DNA of 59,901 nucleotides from NCBI GenBank assembly GCA_942491955.1, contig CALOCV010000023.1:1-59901 (forward strand). Reading direction: 5' to 3'. The position numbers were made by a program, and so were the translations under genes. Under the pieces are notes generated by a model. The model did not search any database. It saw only the letters and a program-made list of their open reading frames with translations, and was not told where the DNA came from. The stretch is from CALOCV01 sp942491955. GTDB taxonomy: Bacteria > Chlamydiota > Chlamydiia > Chlamydiales > CALOCV01. Positions 9,407-22,634 of this stretch are shown one piece after another. Each line of letters opens with the position of its first letter. Positions within the stretch are counted from its first letter, which is position 1.

Positions 9407-9813
9407 TAAAAACTTTTAGTTTCTGTATTCCCCTGCTTAATGATAAGAATATTCTTGTTCTTTAAAAGAATATTCTTGTTCTTTAAAAGCTTTTCATATC
9501 TAGCAACAAAAAAGAAGGAAGGATGTACTTCTATTGCGCTTTTTAATGCATAATATCGTGTTTGCCAAGACCTTAAAGGATCGTCTTCTCTAAAAAGAAT
9601 AGAGGCGACTTCCTCTTTATCCCCTACACCTTTGCGACAAGAAACGGCACTAAGTTTTTCATAGATTTCGTCAAATTTCTCAACAGATACCCCCTGTCGA
9701 ATGATGGCATCGAGATAAGGAGGTGGTGGAACAAAAAAATTGGTTTGAGAGTAAGCAATAACTCCAAGTGTAACAGCAGCAGTTGCAACTCCAGCGACTT
9801 GAACAGGAAACAT
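9398..9813 (-). CDS. Hypothetical chlamydial protein, 3' truncated
   Basis: It begins MFPVQVAGVATAAVTLGVIA, one hydrophobic segment that could be a signal or anchor, followed by a charged soluble part. About 138 residues belong to it before the join at 9,397. Near the C-terminal end a repeated KNKNIL is encoded by a perfect 21-base tandem duplication. I do not recognise the family. Confidence 0.45.
9445..9486. repeat. Perfect 21-bp tandem duplication inside a coding region
   Basis: Two adjacent identical 21-base units (aagaatattcttgttctttaa at 9445-9465 and 9466-9486) add seven codons to the truncated hypothetical gene without changing frame. Confidence 0.85.
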
Positions 9814-10008
9814 TTATCAACCCTTTGTATAAAGATAAAAAAAGAATTATAACTAAATATCAGTTTAATGTAAATTATTATTACATTATTGTAGGCGATA
9901 AATAGAAATGTCCTATTTCTGACAAATAGAAATGTCCGCTCCTTATTTTCGTAAACTGTATTTTTTAATACAACGATCTAACCCGATAATCAAAAAAGGA
10001 GGGTTAGA

Positions 10009-10703
10009 ATGAAGGAGGTTTCTATGTCAGAAACGGAAATTTCAAGGGCTGATATTTTTTTCAAGATAAGTCAAAAAAAAATGACGCATAAAAAGGCCGC
10101 TGAAGTGCTTGGTCTTTCCGATCGTCACATCCGAAGGCTTTACGTCAAATTCAAAGAATTTGGGGGTAGCTTCACTTGTCTCGCAAAAAAGCGTGAGTGA
10201 AACCAAGCAATCATCAACTGCATGCCGGTGTTAAAATTCGGACTTCTGAGTTAATCACATAACAGAATTGTACGAGGGCTTTGGCCCTACGTTTATGTGT
10301 GAAAAGCTAAAAGAACTTCATGGGATTAACATTTCGGTGGGGACGACACGAAAACTAATGATACAACATGGCGTTTGGAAAGCTCACAAGAAAAGGCGCC
10401 CTGTTATCCACCAGCAACGCAAACGTAGAACCCGTCGCGGGGAACTCATACAGATTGATGGATCGCCACATGCCTGGTTTGAGGGCAGAGGAGAATCCTG
10501 TGTTTTAATCTCTTTTGTTGATGACGCAACAGGGCGAACATATGGCAAGTTCTTTAAGACCGAGACTACCATAGCTTATATGATAACTGCACGTGCATAT
10601 TTGACAAAATATGGGCGTCCAATAGCTTTTTACTCTGACAAGCATGCGATATTTCGGGTAAATAAGCCAGGCTGTCTCAAAAAAGAACTAACCCAAGTTC
10701 AAC
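10009..10703 (+). pseudogene. ISNCY-family transposase remnant
   Basis: The N-terminal 63 residues are a helix-turn-helix (HKKAAEVLGLSDRHIRRLYV). After a frameshift near 10,195 the integrase-like core follows: YEGFGPTFMCEKLKELHG, LIQIDGSPHAWFEGRG (first catalytic Asp), SFVDDATGRTYGKFF and YSDKHAIFRVNKPG. These are the marks of the ISNCY/IS1202-type transposases. Homology stops at QVQR near 10,703, just before the IS1634-type element, so the C-terminal third is lost. Upstream, at 9900-9945, the sequence aaatagaaatgtcc occurs twice and may be the element's end. The reading is broken, so inactive. Confidence 0.75.
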
Positions 10704-10759
10704 GCCCTCTCTCGGTAAACCGATATGAAGTTTAGCGATTCGACACTACATCTTGAATT

Positions 10760-12586
10760 TTACAAGATTGCTTTTTTCGCTTTCAGAATCTGAGGGGTTA
10801 TATTTAAAGCCGTATAAATTTTCTTTTGTTCAAACTCAGCTCTTGTTGTGCTGCGATGACAAAGTGTATTGCCATCTTCAGTTTTTGCCTGCATAGTGAC
10901 TCTGATGCGACTCGTCATGATTTTGCGAATAGTCTGCCAATGATTGTTAATCCCTTGTTGCTGCAATTGATATAGACAATTTTGGATTAGATGGTAGGCT
11001 AGTATTGTTATCCAGAGATGTCCGTCGACTCGGTGTTCTTTTTGATGATAAATTGGACGCATTCCTAATGAGGATTTCATAAAGCGAAAAGCATCTTCAA
11101 CGCCCCGCAACGTATTGTATAACTGCCATAATTCTTGGGCGTTTTTATCGAGCAGGTTTGTTCGTAAAAAATAACACCCTTTCAATTTGTTACTCATTTT
11201 TTCATCGATAACTTCCCATTGGAGAGAGGTCGCTATAACACCATCTTCGGAAGGGATAACTGTAATATCATAGCAACCTGAAATTCTTTTATGTTTCTCT
11301 TTTAGGCGCCCCAGCCTTTCCACGACTTTTACGAACTTTTTACGACCTTTTGGCTTCGTAAGGGCTTCAGCTAATTTTTTAAGCTCCATCTCAAAACGGC
11401 TCTTAAACGACTCCTTCATGGATGAAGCTACAGCAGCTTTTGCCTCCGATTCACAATATAGCCATTTCTCTTCACTATTTTCATCACTTTTAATCAAAAC
11501 TGCTTTAACAAGATTGTTACGATCCTCTACAGGTACTAATTCACCTTCAAAATTCAAAGAAGGGGCTTCCTGTCTTGCTGAAACCACATAGGAATACCCA
11601 TTCACTCTAAGCCAGGCAAGGTTATCTTTTGTAGCTATACCTGCATCCAGAATAATCGTAGGTTTGAATAGACTTTCATGAGAGCTTAACTTCTCTATCA
11701 TCTCTTCAAGAGTTTTCGGTTCTGAGGCATTTCCAGGAAGAATTGATGTTCGATGCAGAAAACCATGCTCATTCATGACAAGACCCATGGTTACCAGCGG
11801 GCAATCAGTGCGCTTTTCTTTAGAAACACCGTGGATGGCTTTCGCATTTGAATGGGCTTGGCCTTCCATGTACGTATTCGTAAGATCGTATAATGCAATT
11901 GTGCTTTTGTATCCATGAACACTTTGAGCAATCATCTCAAGATGTTTTTCTAGTGAGTCTTTGTGATTCAACAATGTATCACTAACTTGATACAACTTAT
12001 TTAAAGAGCTATTTTTGAAATCAAAATCAATTAGCTCATCAAGCCCACTGTGATTGCACAACCATTGGTAAGTAGCTCTTTCACTATCTGGAGAAACCGC
12101 TCTTGCTATAATTGATCCGAGGGCCACCGCAACATCTGTTGAAGATAATCCAAGTTCCTTAAGTTTATCCGGGAGTTTAAGTTGGCGAGCCATTTCTAAC
12201 ATAAGATGTTCAGAGCCAACACTTCTTGGTTCGGACTTTTCTATAGAATTAATATCGATACTCACAAATTCAGCTGGAACTTCATCATGATCTTTATGAG
12301 GAGTATCTGAGTGAGAAAGACGACCAATCACTTGAGAAGCATATGTTTGAGCCAAACGCTCGATTTTTTCCGAGCAAACCAGGAAGGATGGAGCCCCCAA
12401 GATGATCTCCTCAATTCGATTTGCCAGATCTTTTTTTTCACAAGAGTCAAGAAAGATTTCCGATCCTATAGTGATCAGTATTTTTTGACGTGGCCCCTGA
12501 GCAGTGCGAATCGACTCGACAAGTTGATAAGAAGAGTATTTCTTACCAGTTTTTTTATTCGTTTTTGTGGTTTCTCTAATAAACAT
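10760..12586 (-). CDS. IS1634-family transposase
   Basis: An intact 608-residue frame starting MFIRETTKTNKKTGKKYSSY and followed by QLVESIRTAQGPRQKILITI, the standard N-terminus of IS1634-type (IS4 superfamily) transposases. DDE-type residues lie in IALYDLTNTYMEG, TIILDAGIATKDNLAWL and the C-terminal GVEDAFRFMKSSLGMRPIYH (YREK-like region), followed by HRVDGHLWITILAYHLIQ. The full length and unbroken frame suggest it may still be active. The strings gacactaca recur in direct orientation just outside both ends (near 10,741 and 12,643). It has cut the ISNCY remnant on its left and lies about 130 bases before the 16S gene. Confidence 0.88.
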   Translation of the reverse strand: MFIRETTKTNKKTGKKYSSYQLVESIRTAQGPRQKILITIGSEIFLDSCEKKDLANRIEEIILGAPSFLVCSEKIERLAQTYASQVIGRLSHSDTPHKDHDEVPAEFVSIDINSIEKSEPRSVGSEHLMLEMARQLKLPDKLKELGLSSTDVAVALGSIIARAVSPDSERATYQWLCNHSGLDELIDFDFKNSSLNKLYQVSDTLLNHKDSLEKHLEMIAQSVHGYKSTIALYDLTNTYMEGQAHSNAKAIHGVSKEKRTDCPLVTMGLVMNEHGFLHRTSILPGNASEPKTLEEMIEKLSSHESLFKPTIILDAGIATKDNLAWLRVNGYSYVVSARQEAPSLNFEGELVPVEDRNNLVKAVLIKSDENSEEKWLYCESEAKAAVASSMKESFKSRFEMELKKLAEALTKPKGRKKFVKVVERLGRLKEKHKRISGCYDITVIPSEDGVIATSLQWEVIDEKMSNKLKGCYFLRTNLLDKNAQELWQLYNTLRGVEDAFRFMKSSLGMRPIYHQKEHRVDGHLWITILAYHLIQNCLYQLQQQGINNHWQTIRKIMTSRIRVTMQAKTEDGNTLCHRSTTRAEFEQKKIYTALNITPQILKAKKAIL

Positions 12587-12719
12587 GAGGCAAGGATAAG
12601 CAAATACAGAATTTAAGTAAATTTAATTTAATTGAATTCTGACACTACAAATACGTTTTCAAGCATCGCAAATTTATATTAAATTGAAGATGAATAACTT
12701 ATGAAGTCATGAAAATTAT

Positions 12720-14257
<1,538 letters not shown>

Positions 14258-14355
14258 TAAGGACAAAGACAAGAAGTTCGGTTCTTTAGTCTTAGGTTGA
14301 GACAAACGTATATTACTTCCTGTTACCCTTTCAAAATTCTGGCAATAGTTAAAAC

Positions 14356-14415
14356 GGGGGTATAGCTTAGCTGGTAGAGCATCTGATTTGCATTCAGAAG
14401 GTCAGGAGTTCGACA
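14356..14415 (+). pseudogene. tRNA-Ala (TGC), 3' end missing
   Basis: The 5' part gggggtatagcttagctggt is a normal tRNA-Ala acceptor/D-arm, and the anticodon loop atttgcatt gives TGC. The T-arm begins (caggagttcga) but the sequence leaves the tRNA pattern at about 14,413, so the 3' half of the T-arm and the acceptor strand are absent. It lies in the 16S-23S spacer where a tRNA is expected. It is either a degraded gene or the product of a deletion error in the reads. Confidence 0.7.
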
Positions 14416-14420
14416 GCCTA

Positions 14421-14497
14421 TTTAAAGTTATAGCTCAGTTGGTTAGAGCGCGACACTGATAATGTAGAGGTCCCAAGTTCAATCTTGGTATTTTAAA
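14421..14497 (+). tRNA. tRNA-Ile (GAT), degenerate
   Basis: The D-arm (agctcagttggttagagc) is normal. The anticodon loop ctgataa gives GAT, and the unusual AT-rich acceptor tttaaag pairs with ttttaaa at the end. The T-loop is one base short and the anticodon stem has a mismatch. It follows a truncated tRNA-Ala, so the order Ala-Ile is the reverse of the usual Ile-Ala spacer order. Whether it works is doubtful. Confidence 0.6.
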
Positions 14498-14675
14498 TTA
14501 TAATTTAGAGTTTTAAATTGCTTTGGATACAATTCAATCAAAAATCAAAATACTTAACAAACAATAATTAAGGCGACATCGTAATACCAATATATCATTT
14601 TATGTAACAAAAATTGGCGTTTGAAGAATACATTGAGACAACAAAAAAAGTTGTTCAGTGAATAAATAGTCATTT

Positions 14676-17601
<2,926 letters not shown>

Positions 17602-17603
<2 letters not shown>

Positions 17604-18990
17604 GACGTGGAGTCAGCATCTCGATTGGGGGTATTATAGCAAGCCTCCCGGTATTGCTTGGCAGATAGCTTTAGGGACGGCATTTTTGGGTGACACAGAG
17701 CTTGGCGTTCGGATTATTTCGGTCGGGATTGGTACGGCTTTGGCTCTTTCTATTTATGCTCTTGCTCGTGCGGCTCAACTCTCTGAAGTCGGTGCTTTTT
17801 GGGCAGCAGTTTTATTCGCTCTCTCGCCTTTGGGGTGGCTTTCTTCATTTTTAGCGGTTACCGACGGAGGTTTTCTCCTTTTTTGGACGTTGGCTGCAAC
17901 GGTATTTTTGCAGCAGAGAGAAAAGCCATCTTATTTTCTGATTGGTTTGTTAATCGCCTGTGGTGCCCTTTTTAAGTGGCCGATTTACTTGCTTTGGTTT
18001 TTCTTTTTTTGGGGACCAGGATCTTTTCGGGAGAAAGGATTGGGGTTTCTTTTATCTATGATCGGTCTTGTTCCCGTTGTCTATTGGAACTCTTTCCATG
18101 AGTGGGCGACGTTTCGGCATGTTGCAACCACAATTTGGAAAGGCGCTCATGAGCCTGGAACGTCTCTTTCTTGGATGCACGGCAATTTTTGGGATTTTTT
18201 TGGAGCCCAGGCTCTTCTTTTTTCACCTCTTTTTTTTCTTTGTTTCCTCATTGCGGCAGTGAATGCGTTGCGGCATTGGAAGAGTCTTATTCCTTCAATC
18301 CGTTGGTGTTGGGCGGTTAGTTTGGCTTCATTTGGGACCATTGCTTTTTTTTCCATTTTCAAAAAGATGCAAGGGAATTGGGTTGTTTTTGCCTATCCCA
18401 CTGCATTGGTTCTTGTAGCTGATTATCTTGTTCAGAAGCGAAAGAATCTATTGATTGGAGGGAATCTCTTCAGTATTGGATTGGTTGGAGGGATCTTTCT
18501 CATCACTCCTTTTGAAAAGAATGCTTTTTTTCAGAAAGGCGCTGTCTCTTTTAAAAACAATCCATTTAAGCACAATATAGGATGGGATCGACTAGCAGAA
18601 AGCTTGTCGAATGAGGCAGATTTTCTCTTTGCTGATACCTATCAAATGACGAGTCTGATGCAATTCTACCATCCACAAAAAGAAAAAACCTATTTCTTTA
18701 ATCTGCGACAGGGAAGAAAAAACCAATTCTCCTATTGGCCGGGGATGGAAAAGGAGCAAATGGGAAAGACAGGGCTTTTCGTTATTGTCGAAAGTCAGCC
18801 TCATTTAGAGGAACGACTTTATGCAAAGAGTGAATGGTATCGACAGCAACTCTCTCCCTATTTTTCGCGTGTCGAAGAACCCAAACTCCACACGCTTTTC
18901 ACGAGTTACGGCCAGCCGGCAAAGCAGGTTTTTGTTTTCCGATGCATCAACTATAAGGGAGAGCTTCCCGAAGAAAGTAGGAGATATTGA
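17602..18990 (+). CDS. GT39-type (PMT_2) membrane glycosyltransferase, 5' truncated
   Basis: Homology starts directly at the end of 23S with WTWSQHLDWGYYSKPPGIAW, the second conserved loop of the dolichyl-phosphate-mannose/undecaprenyl-sugar glycosyltransferases of family 39. The usual first loop with the catalytic Asp-Glu pair and the first helix are missing (about 40-60 residues). Hydrophobic helices follow, for example VGAFWAAVLFALSPLGWLSS and LIGLLIACGALFKWPIYLLW, then a soluble C-terminal domain from about residue 300. Such enzymes transfer a sugar from a lipid carrier to lipid A or protein at the outer face of the inner membrane. The next gene starts one base after the TGA. Confidence 0.75.
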
Positions 18991-18991
18991 G

Positions 18992-19651
18992 ATGAATCCA
19001 TTAGAATCCGCAAGTAACGATCCCTTTTTTCGAGATTGTTATAGCGATTTAGAGTCACAACGCGCGAATCTTACTGCAACCCAGTACACTTGGGCAGAGA
19101 CAACCATTCAAGCTCTAGAAATTCTCTTCAAGGAAAAAGTAGAGATAGCATCGATTCTTGATGAAAAGACGAGAAATGAGAAAATTACTGAGAAGACCGG
19201 TCTTATTGCCGAACCAGGGTTACTGGAAGGAACCACGGTCAATGAAGTAAAAAAAGCCATTGATCGACGGGTGAAAGAGTGTAAGAAGGCATATTATTTT
19301 GATAAAGAGCAAAAAGAGACATTTTTATTCTTTAGAGAAGCTTTTTTGGGTCCGCCTTGCTTTAATGGAAGAGTGATTACTCTACAGCACTACATTTTAG
19401 AAAGACAAAATATCCAAGTAGAGGGTTTGTACGAATACAAAAGCGACTGTGATGAGGCTGCTGCTCATATTGAGGAATGTCTACATGAGTACATGGAAAC
19501 AAGTGGTTCTTCGAAGAAGGATCTTCCCTCTTTAGAGAAGATCACACAATTCATTGTAGACAGTTCCGATCGATCAGAACGCTATTACGAACATCTTTCT
19601 CTGGAAAGCTATCGACGTGCTTGTCAATTTTATCGAGGTGTTGCCGATTAA
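18992..19651 (+). CDS. Hypothetical chlamydial protein
   Basis: A 219-residue frame. The start at 18992 is chosen because aggagatattgag gives a good ribosome-binding site there and the upstream gene ends at 18990; a longer reading would overlap that gene. The protein is charged, with predicted helices and no membrane segment or signal peptide. It contains TWAETTIQALEILFKEKVEI and LERQNIQVEGLYEYKSDCDE. I do not recognise it. It is probably co-transcribed with the GT39 gene. Confidence 0.6.
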   Translation: MNPLESASNDPFFRDCYSDLESQRANLTATQYTWAETTIQALEILFKEKVEIASILDEKTRNEKITEKTGLIAEPGLLEGTTVNEVKKAIDRRVKECKKAYYFDKEQKETFLFFREAFLGPPCFNGRVITLQHYILERQNIQVEGLYEYKSDCDEAAAHIEECLHEYMETSGSSKKDLPSLEKITQFIVDSSDRSERYYEHLSLESYRRACQFYRGVAD

Positions 19652-19717
19652 TATACTTGGTTTGATACGCCCTTAAGTTTTTATTATTCAATAAAATAAC
19701 GAGAAAATATTTTGATT

Positions 19718-19818
19718 TACCACAGAGCACACAGAGCACACAGAGGTCACAGAGCACACAGAGGTCACAGAGAGTAATACGTGATTTTCCTTATTTCTCT
19801 GTGTGCTCTGTGATAAAA
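19718..19818. repeat. CACAGAG repeat element, short form
   Basis: The left side has five to six copies of (c/a)cacagag in direct order (ttaccacagagcacacagag and onward to about 19,773). The right side has the inverted form ctctgtgtgctctgtgat at 19,799-19,816. The two sides make an inverted repeat around a 25-base centre. The same motif bounds the GxxExxY remnants at 28,672 and 41,825. Confidence 0.7.
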
Positions 19819-19869
19819 AAATATCTAATCTATGGTGTTTGGAGAGAAAGGTAAGATTAGCCTGATGCA

Positions 19870-22404
19870 TTACAATAAGCTTAAGGCTTGGGCTTTCCCT
19901 TGATTTAACCAAACAGAAAATTCGGGAAGGGCAAACATCTTAGGAACAGTCTCTTCCCAATCAATTCCATCCGCTTGGGCGACAATTCCCTTTTTTGCTA
20001 AATATTCTCGAAAAGGGAGGGCTTGGGCTGCATTGCTAAACGATGCAAATTGCGAGATCAATATCTCTAAGTTCTCCTGGGTCTTCAGTTTGTCGATGGA
20101 TGCATTGGCGATCCAACCTTTTTCTTCTATGGAAAAGTGTTGTTTGCGATGTTCCTGTAAAAAGGCAAGAATTTCCTTTTTGCGATCCATGATTTGTGGA
20201 TGTATGCCCAACCAATCGATTTGATCTGCTTCGGGAATTTCTTTTATCGAAGGGTCTCTTTGAATGATTCCCGTGTCGACTAAGAAAGTTCGAAAAGGTT
20301 TACCGATCTCTCCAACAGCATAATCTTGGATTTTGTTAACAAATTCTGTTGAAGAAGCTTCGTCTATCTCAGACATTTCATGGATATGAGCCTCTTCTCT
20401 CTCTTCAATGTATTTTTCGGCTAAAATCGCAAGCGTTTCAGAAAAGATGTATGTGGGTGCTTCTGCAATTTTCTCTGTCTGAGCCTCTTCTTCGATCTTG
20501 CCTAGTCCTTGAAGGGAGGCATATAAGGTCATTACACGCGATATTCTTGCAGTTAAGCAACCATCTCCTGAAGCAATGGTGCGGATCAATGAGATAAAAT
20601 CCCCCTGGTTTTTTTTTTCTTGATAGGCCAGTAATAAAGTATTCATTTTTTGGATCAGGGAGTTTTCTATGTCGATGGAGTTCTTTCCTAGAGTAAATCC
20701 TGCTTCTATTCCCCGTACATCTTTCAGATCATTCATTTGATTATTGCGAGCCGTTTCGTCAGATACTTTTGAGAGGTTCTTTTTTTCGTGATACAAAGTG
20801 TGCATCATGGAGAATGTCGACTGCGCTTGTTGGTATTCAAATTCGGTAATTCGCTTGTTCTTCTTCTCTAATTCTAAATCGGCTAAAGCCTCGGCTATTT
20901 TTGTATCGATGATATTAGTAGGGTGTTTGGTTTTTATTTCGGCAGAGATTTCTTGCATTTTTTTTGCAAATGGGTGTTTTGCTGGTAATTTTTTTGCATA
21001 AAAATCAACGATTAGTTTTAAGTCATTGACCTGAAGATAGATCCAATAATTTTGTGATCCAATCCAATCCATTGATTGTAGGAAAGTATAAGCCTCAATG
21101 CATTCCACGATCTTCCTTTCTAGCATGCTTCCGTTGTGAATCTTAGCGATAGCAAGATCGGAAACGGGAGTGGCATCTAACCATTGTTTTTCAAAATCTT
21201 TGGGAAGACTTCCATCGGGATAAAACGATGAGGCCATCCGAGACAAAGATTCTTGGATGGGTTCGTAAGCCTCTCGTGCAAACGAGTAGGGATTTTCCAT
21301 TTTCTCAAGAAAAAGTTGAGAAAGTTTGCCAAGAGGAGAAAAAGGTCCTAAGGTTGCATGATTGTTATCCATTGAATCACAACCGATAAAGAACAATTTT
21401 CCTTCATGGGTTTTATGAATAGTCATTGTGTACCAATGTCCCATGTCTTCATTGCCACAGATGCAGCTAAGAGTTGCTGGGCCTTTCTGCATCGCAAAGA
21501 CAATGCCTTTTTTTGCTTCAAGACTTCCTGCGGCGTCAAAAAAAGCAAAAAAAGGAGGGCTGTGAGCATCATTTCTTGTAGACGCTATTTGTAAAATCAC
21601 TAGTGATTGATCTTCTTGAGCTTGTGCTAATGTTTTTTGCAAGAACAGTAATGATTGTGGGGGATGAGGGTCAATAGCCATGGTTTGAATGATCTGCCGC
21701 AGTACAAGAACAGAGGCATCTTTGTTGCCTGCTTTGACTCCCATATCCTCTAAGATAGGAAGGCAGTACTGGGAATAAAATGTATAAAAAAGTTGTTTAT
21801 CGTTAAATAGTTTTGACCACTCATTGCCATTTTTTTCTGAAATAAGCAGCAATAATGCATTTTTCAAAGCATGATATCCACAATTTTCAAATCCCGAGAT
21901 TGTACCATCGTCATACTGACTAAGTACTTGAATTTGAGAGACATTTTTAGCCAATTTTTCGTTTGTTACTAGCCTATATAAGCATTCAAAATCGTGGTCC
22001 TTTACAAGACATTGTAATCCTTCTAGGGATTGATGATTTTCATGGCGTAATTGAATGATGTTAGATTCTAATGAAGGAATTTTGTCGTGAATTTTTTTTT
22101 GGATTTTGGCAAATTCAGAAGAAAGAACTTTCCGTGCGTTAATGATGGAAATATTATCTTCCCTAGATAATGGTTCATCTAGGGTATGGACTAGAGTGAC
22201 AATTTTCTTTAGCAATTTTTTTGTTTCTGATTCTTTCTGAGATAATGGGTAATTTTCATCTGCAGATGTCATGATCGTTTCTGCCAATTGGTAGAATTTT
22301 TCCTGAAAATGTTGAATCGATCGGGAGTTCCATCGCGATTGCTCGTTCTTCTCTTGAAAAGAGGGTGCTTTTTTTGTTGATGGAGGAATTTTGGTGGGGT
22401 CCAT
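19870..22404 (-). CDS. Large putative effector with Josephin/papain-like Cys protease motif
   Basis: An 844-residue soluble protein with no signal peptide. A candidate catalytic triad is visible: FENCGYHALKNALLLL (Cys175), GHWYTMTIH (His323) and FFIGCDSMDN (Asp343, with Asn347 nearby). Order Cys-His-Asp/Asn with a Gln (Gln163) ahead of the Cys resembles Josephin and papain-fold deubiquitinases, where LCAQHALNN- and GHWFT-type motifs occur. The C-terminal 450 residues are helical and charged, with no motif I recognise. A long AT-rich gap separates it from a divergent gene. Chlamydiae export deubiquitinases into host cells, so a host-directed enzyme is a reasonable inference, but the family assignment is mine and unverified. 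Confidence 0.55.
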   Translation of the reverse strand: MDPTKIPPSTKKAPSFQEKNEQSRWNSRSIQHFQEKFYQLAETIMTSADENYPLSQKESETKKLLKKIVTLVHTLDEPLSREDNISIINARKVLSSEFAKIQKKIHDKIPSLESNIIQLRHENHQSLEGLQCLVKDHDFECLYRLVTNEKLAKNVSQIQVLSQYDDGTISGFENCGYHALKNALLLLISEKNGNEWSKLFNDKQLFYTFYSQYCLPILEDMGVKAGNKDASVLVLRQIIQTMAIDPHPPQSLLFLQKTLAQAQEDQSLVILQIASTRNDAHSPPFFAFFDAAGSLEAKKGIVFAMQKGPATLSCICGNEDMGHWYTMTIHKTHEGKLFFIGCDSMDNNHATLGPFSPLGKLSQLFLEKMENPYSFAREAYEPIQESLSRMASSFYPDGSLPKDFEKQWLDATPVSDLAIAKIHNGSMLERKIVECIEAYTFLQSMDWIGSQNYWIYLQVNDLKLIVDFYAKKLPAKHPFAKKMQEISAEIKTKHPTNIIDTKIAEALADLELEKKNKRITEFEYQQAQSTFSMMHTLYHEKKNLSKVSDETARNNQMNDLKDVRGIEAGFTLGKNSIDIENSLIQKMNTLLLAYQEKKNQGDFISLIRTIASGDGCLTARISRVMTLYASLQGLGKIEEEAQTEKIAEAPTYIFSETLAILAEKYIEEREEAHIHEMSEIDEASSTEFVNKIQDYAVGEIGKPFRTFLVDTGIIQRDPSIKEIPEADQIDWLGIHPQIMDRKKEILAFLQEHRKQHFSIEEKGWIANASIDKLKTQENLEILISQFASFSNAAQALPFREYLAKKGIVAQADGIDWEETVPKMFALPEFSVWLNQGKAQALSLL

Positions 22405-22634
22405 TTTCTCTATGTACGACTTTTATTTTCGTTCATAAAGAAAAATAATTTCATAAACAATTTATTTTTTTTCTTTCACAGATCAAGAGTGATACCAAAC
22501 GTGATAAATAAACACATAAATTGTATTCAAGTTTTTCTTCTGCACCGGTTCAAAAAAAATAATTTTCTTTTTTTTCTCTGTTATGCATTACCATTTTCCT
22601 TCTTAAATTAACGAATAATTTTTAGGAGAAAAAA

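Noticed and set aside
19718..19818. CRISPR-like array
   Set aside because: The cacagag units are too short and directly adjacent, with no unique spacers, and no cas genes are nearby.
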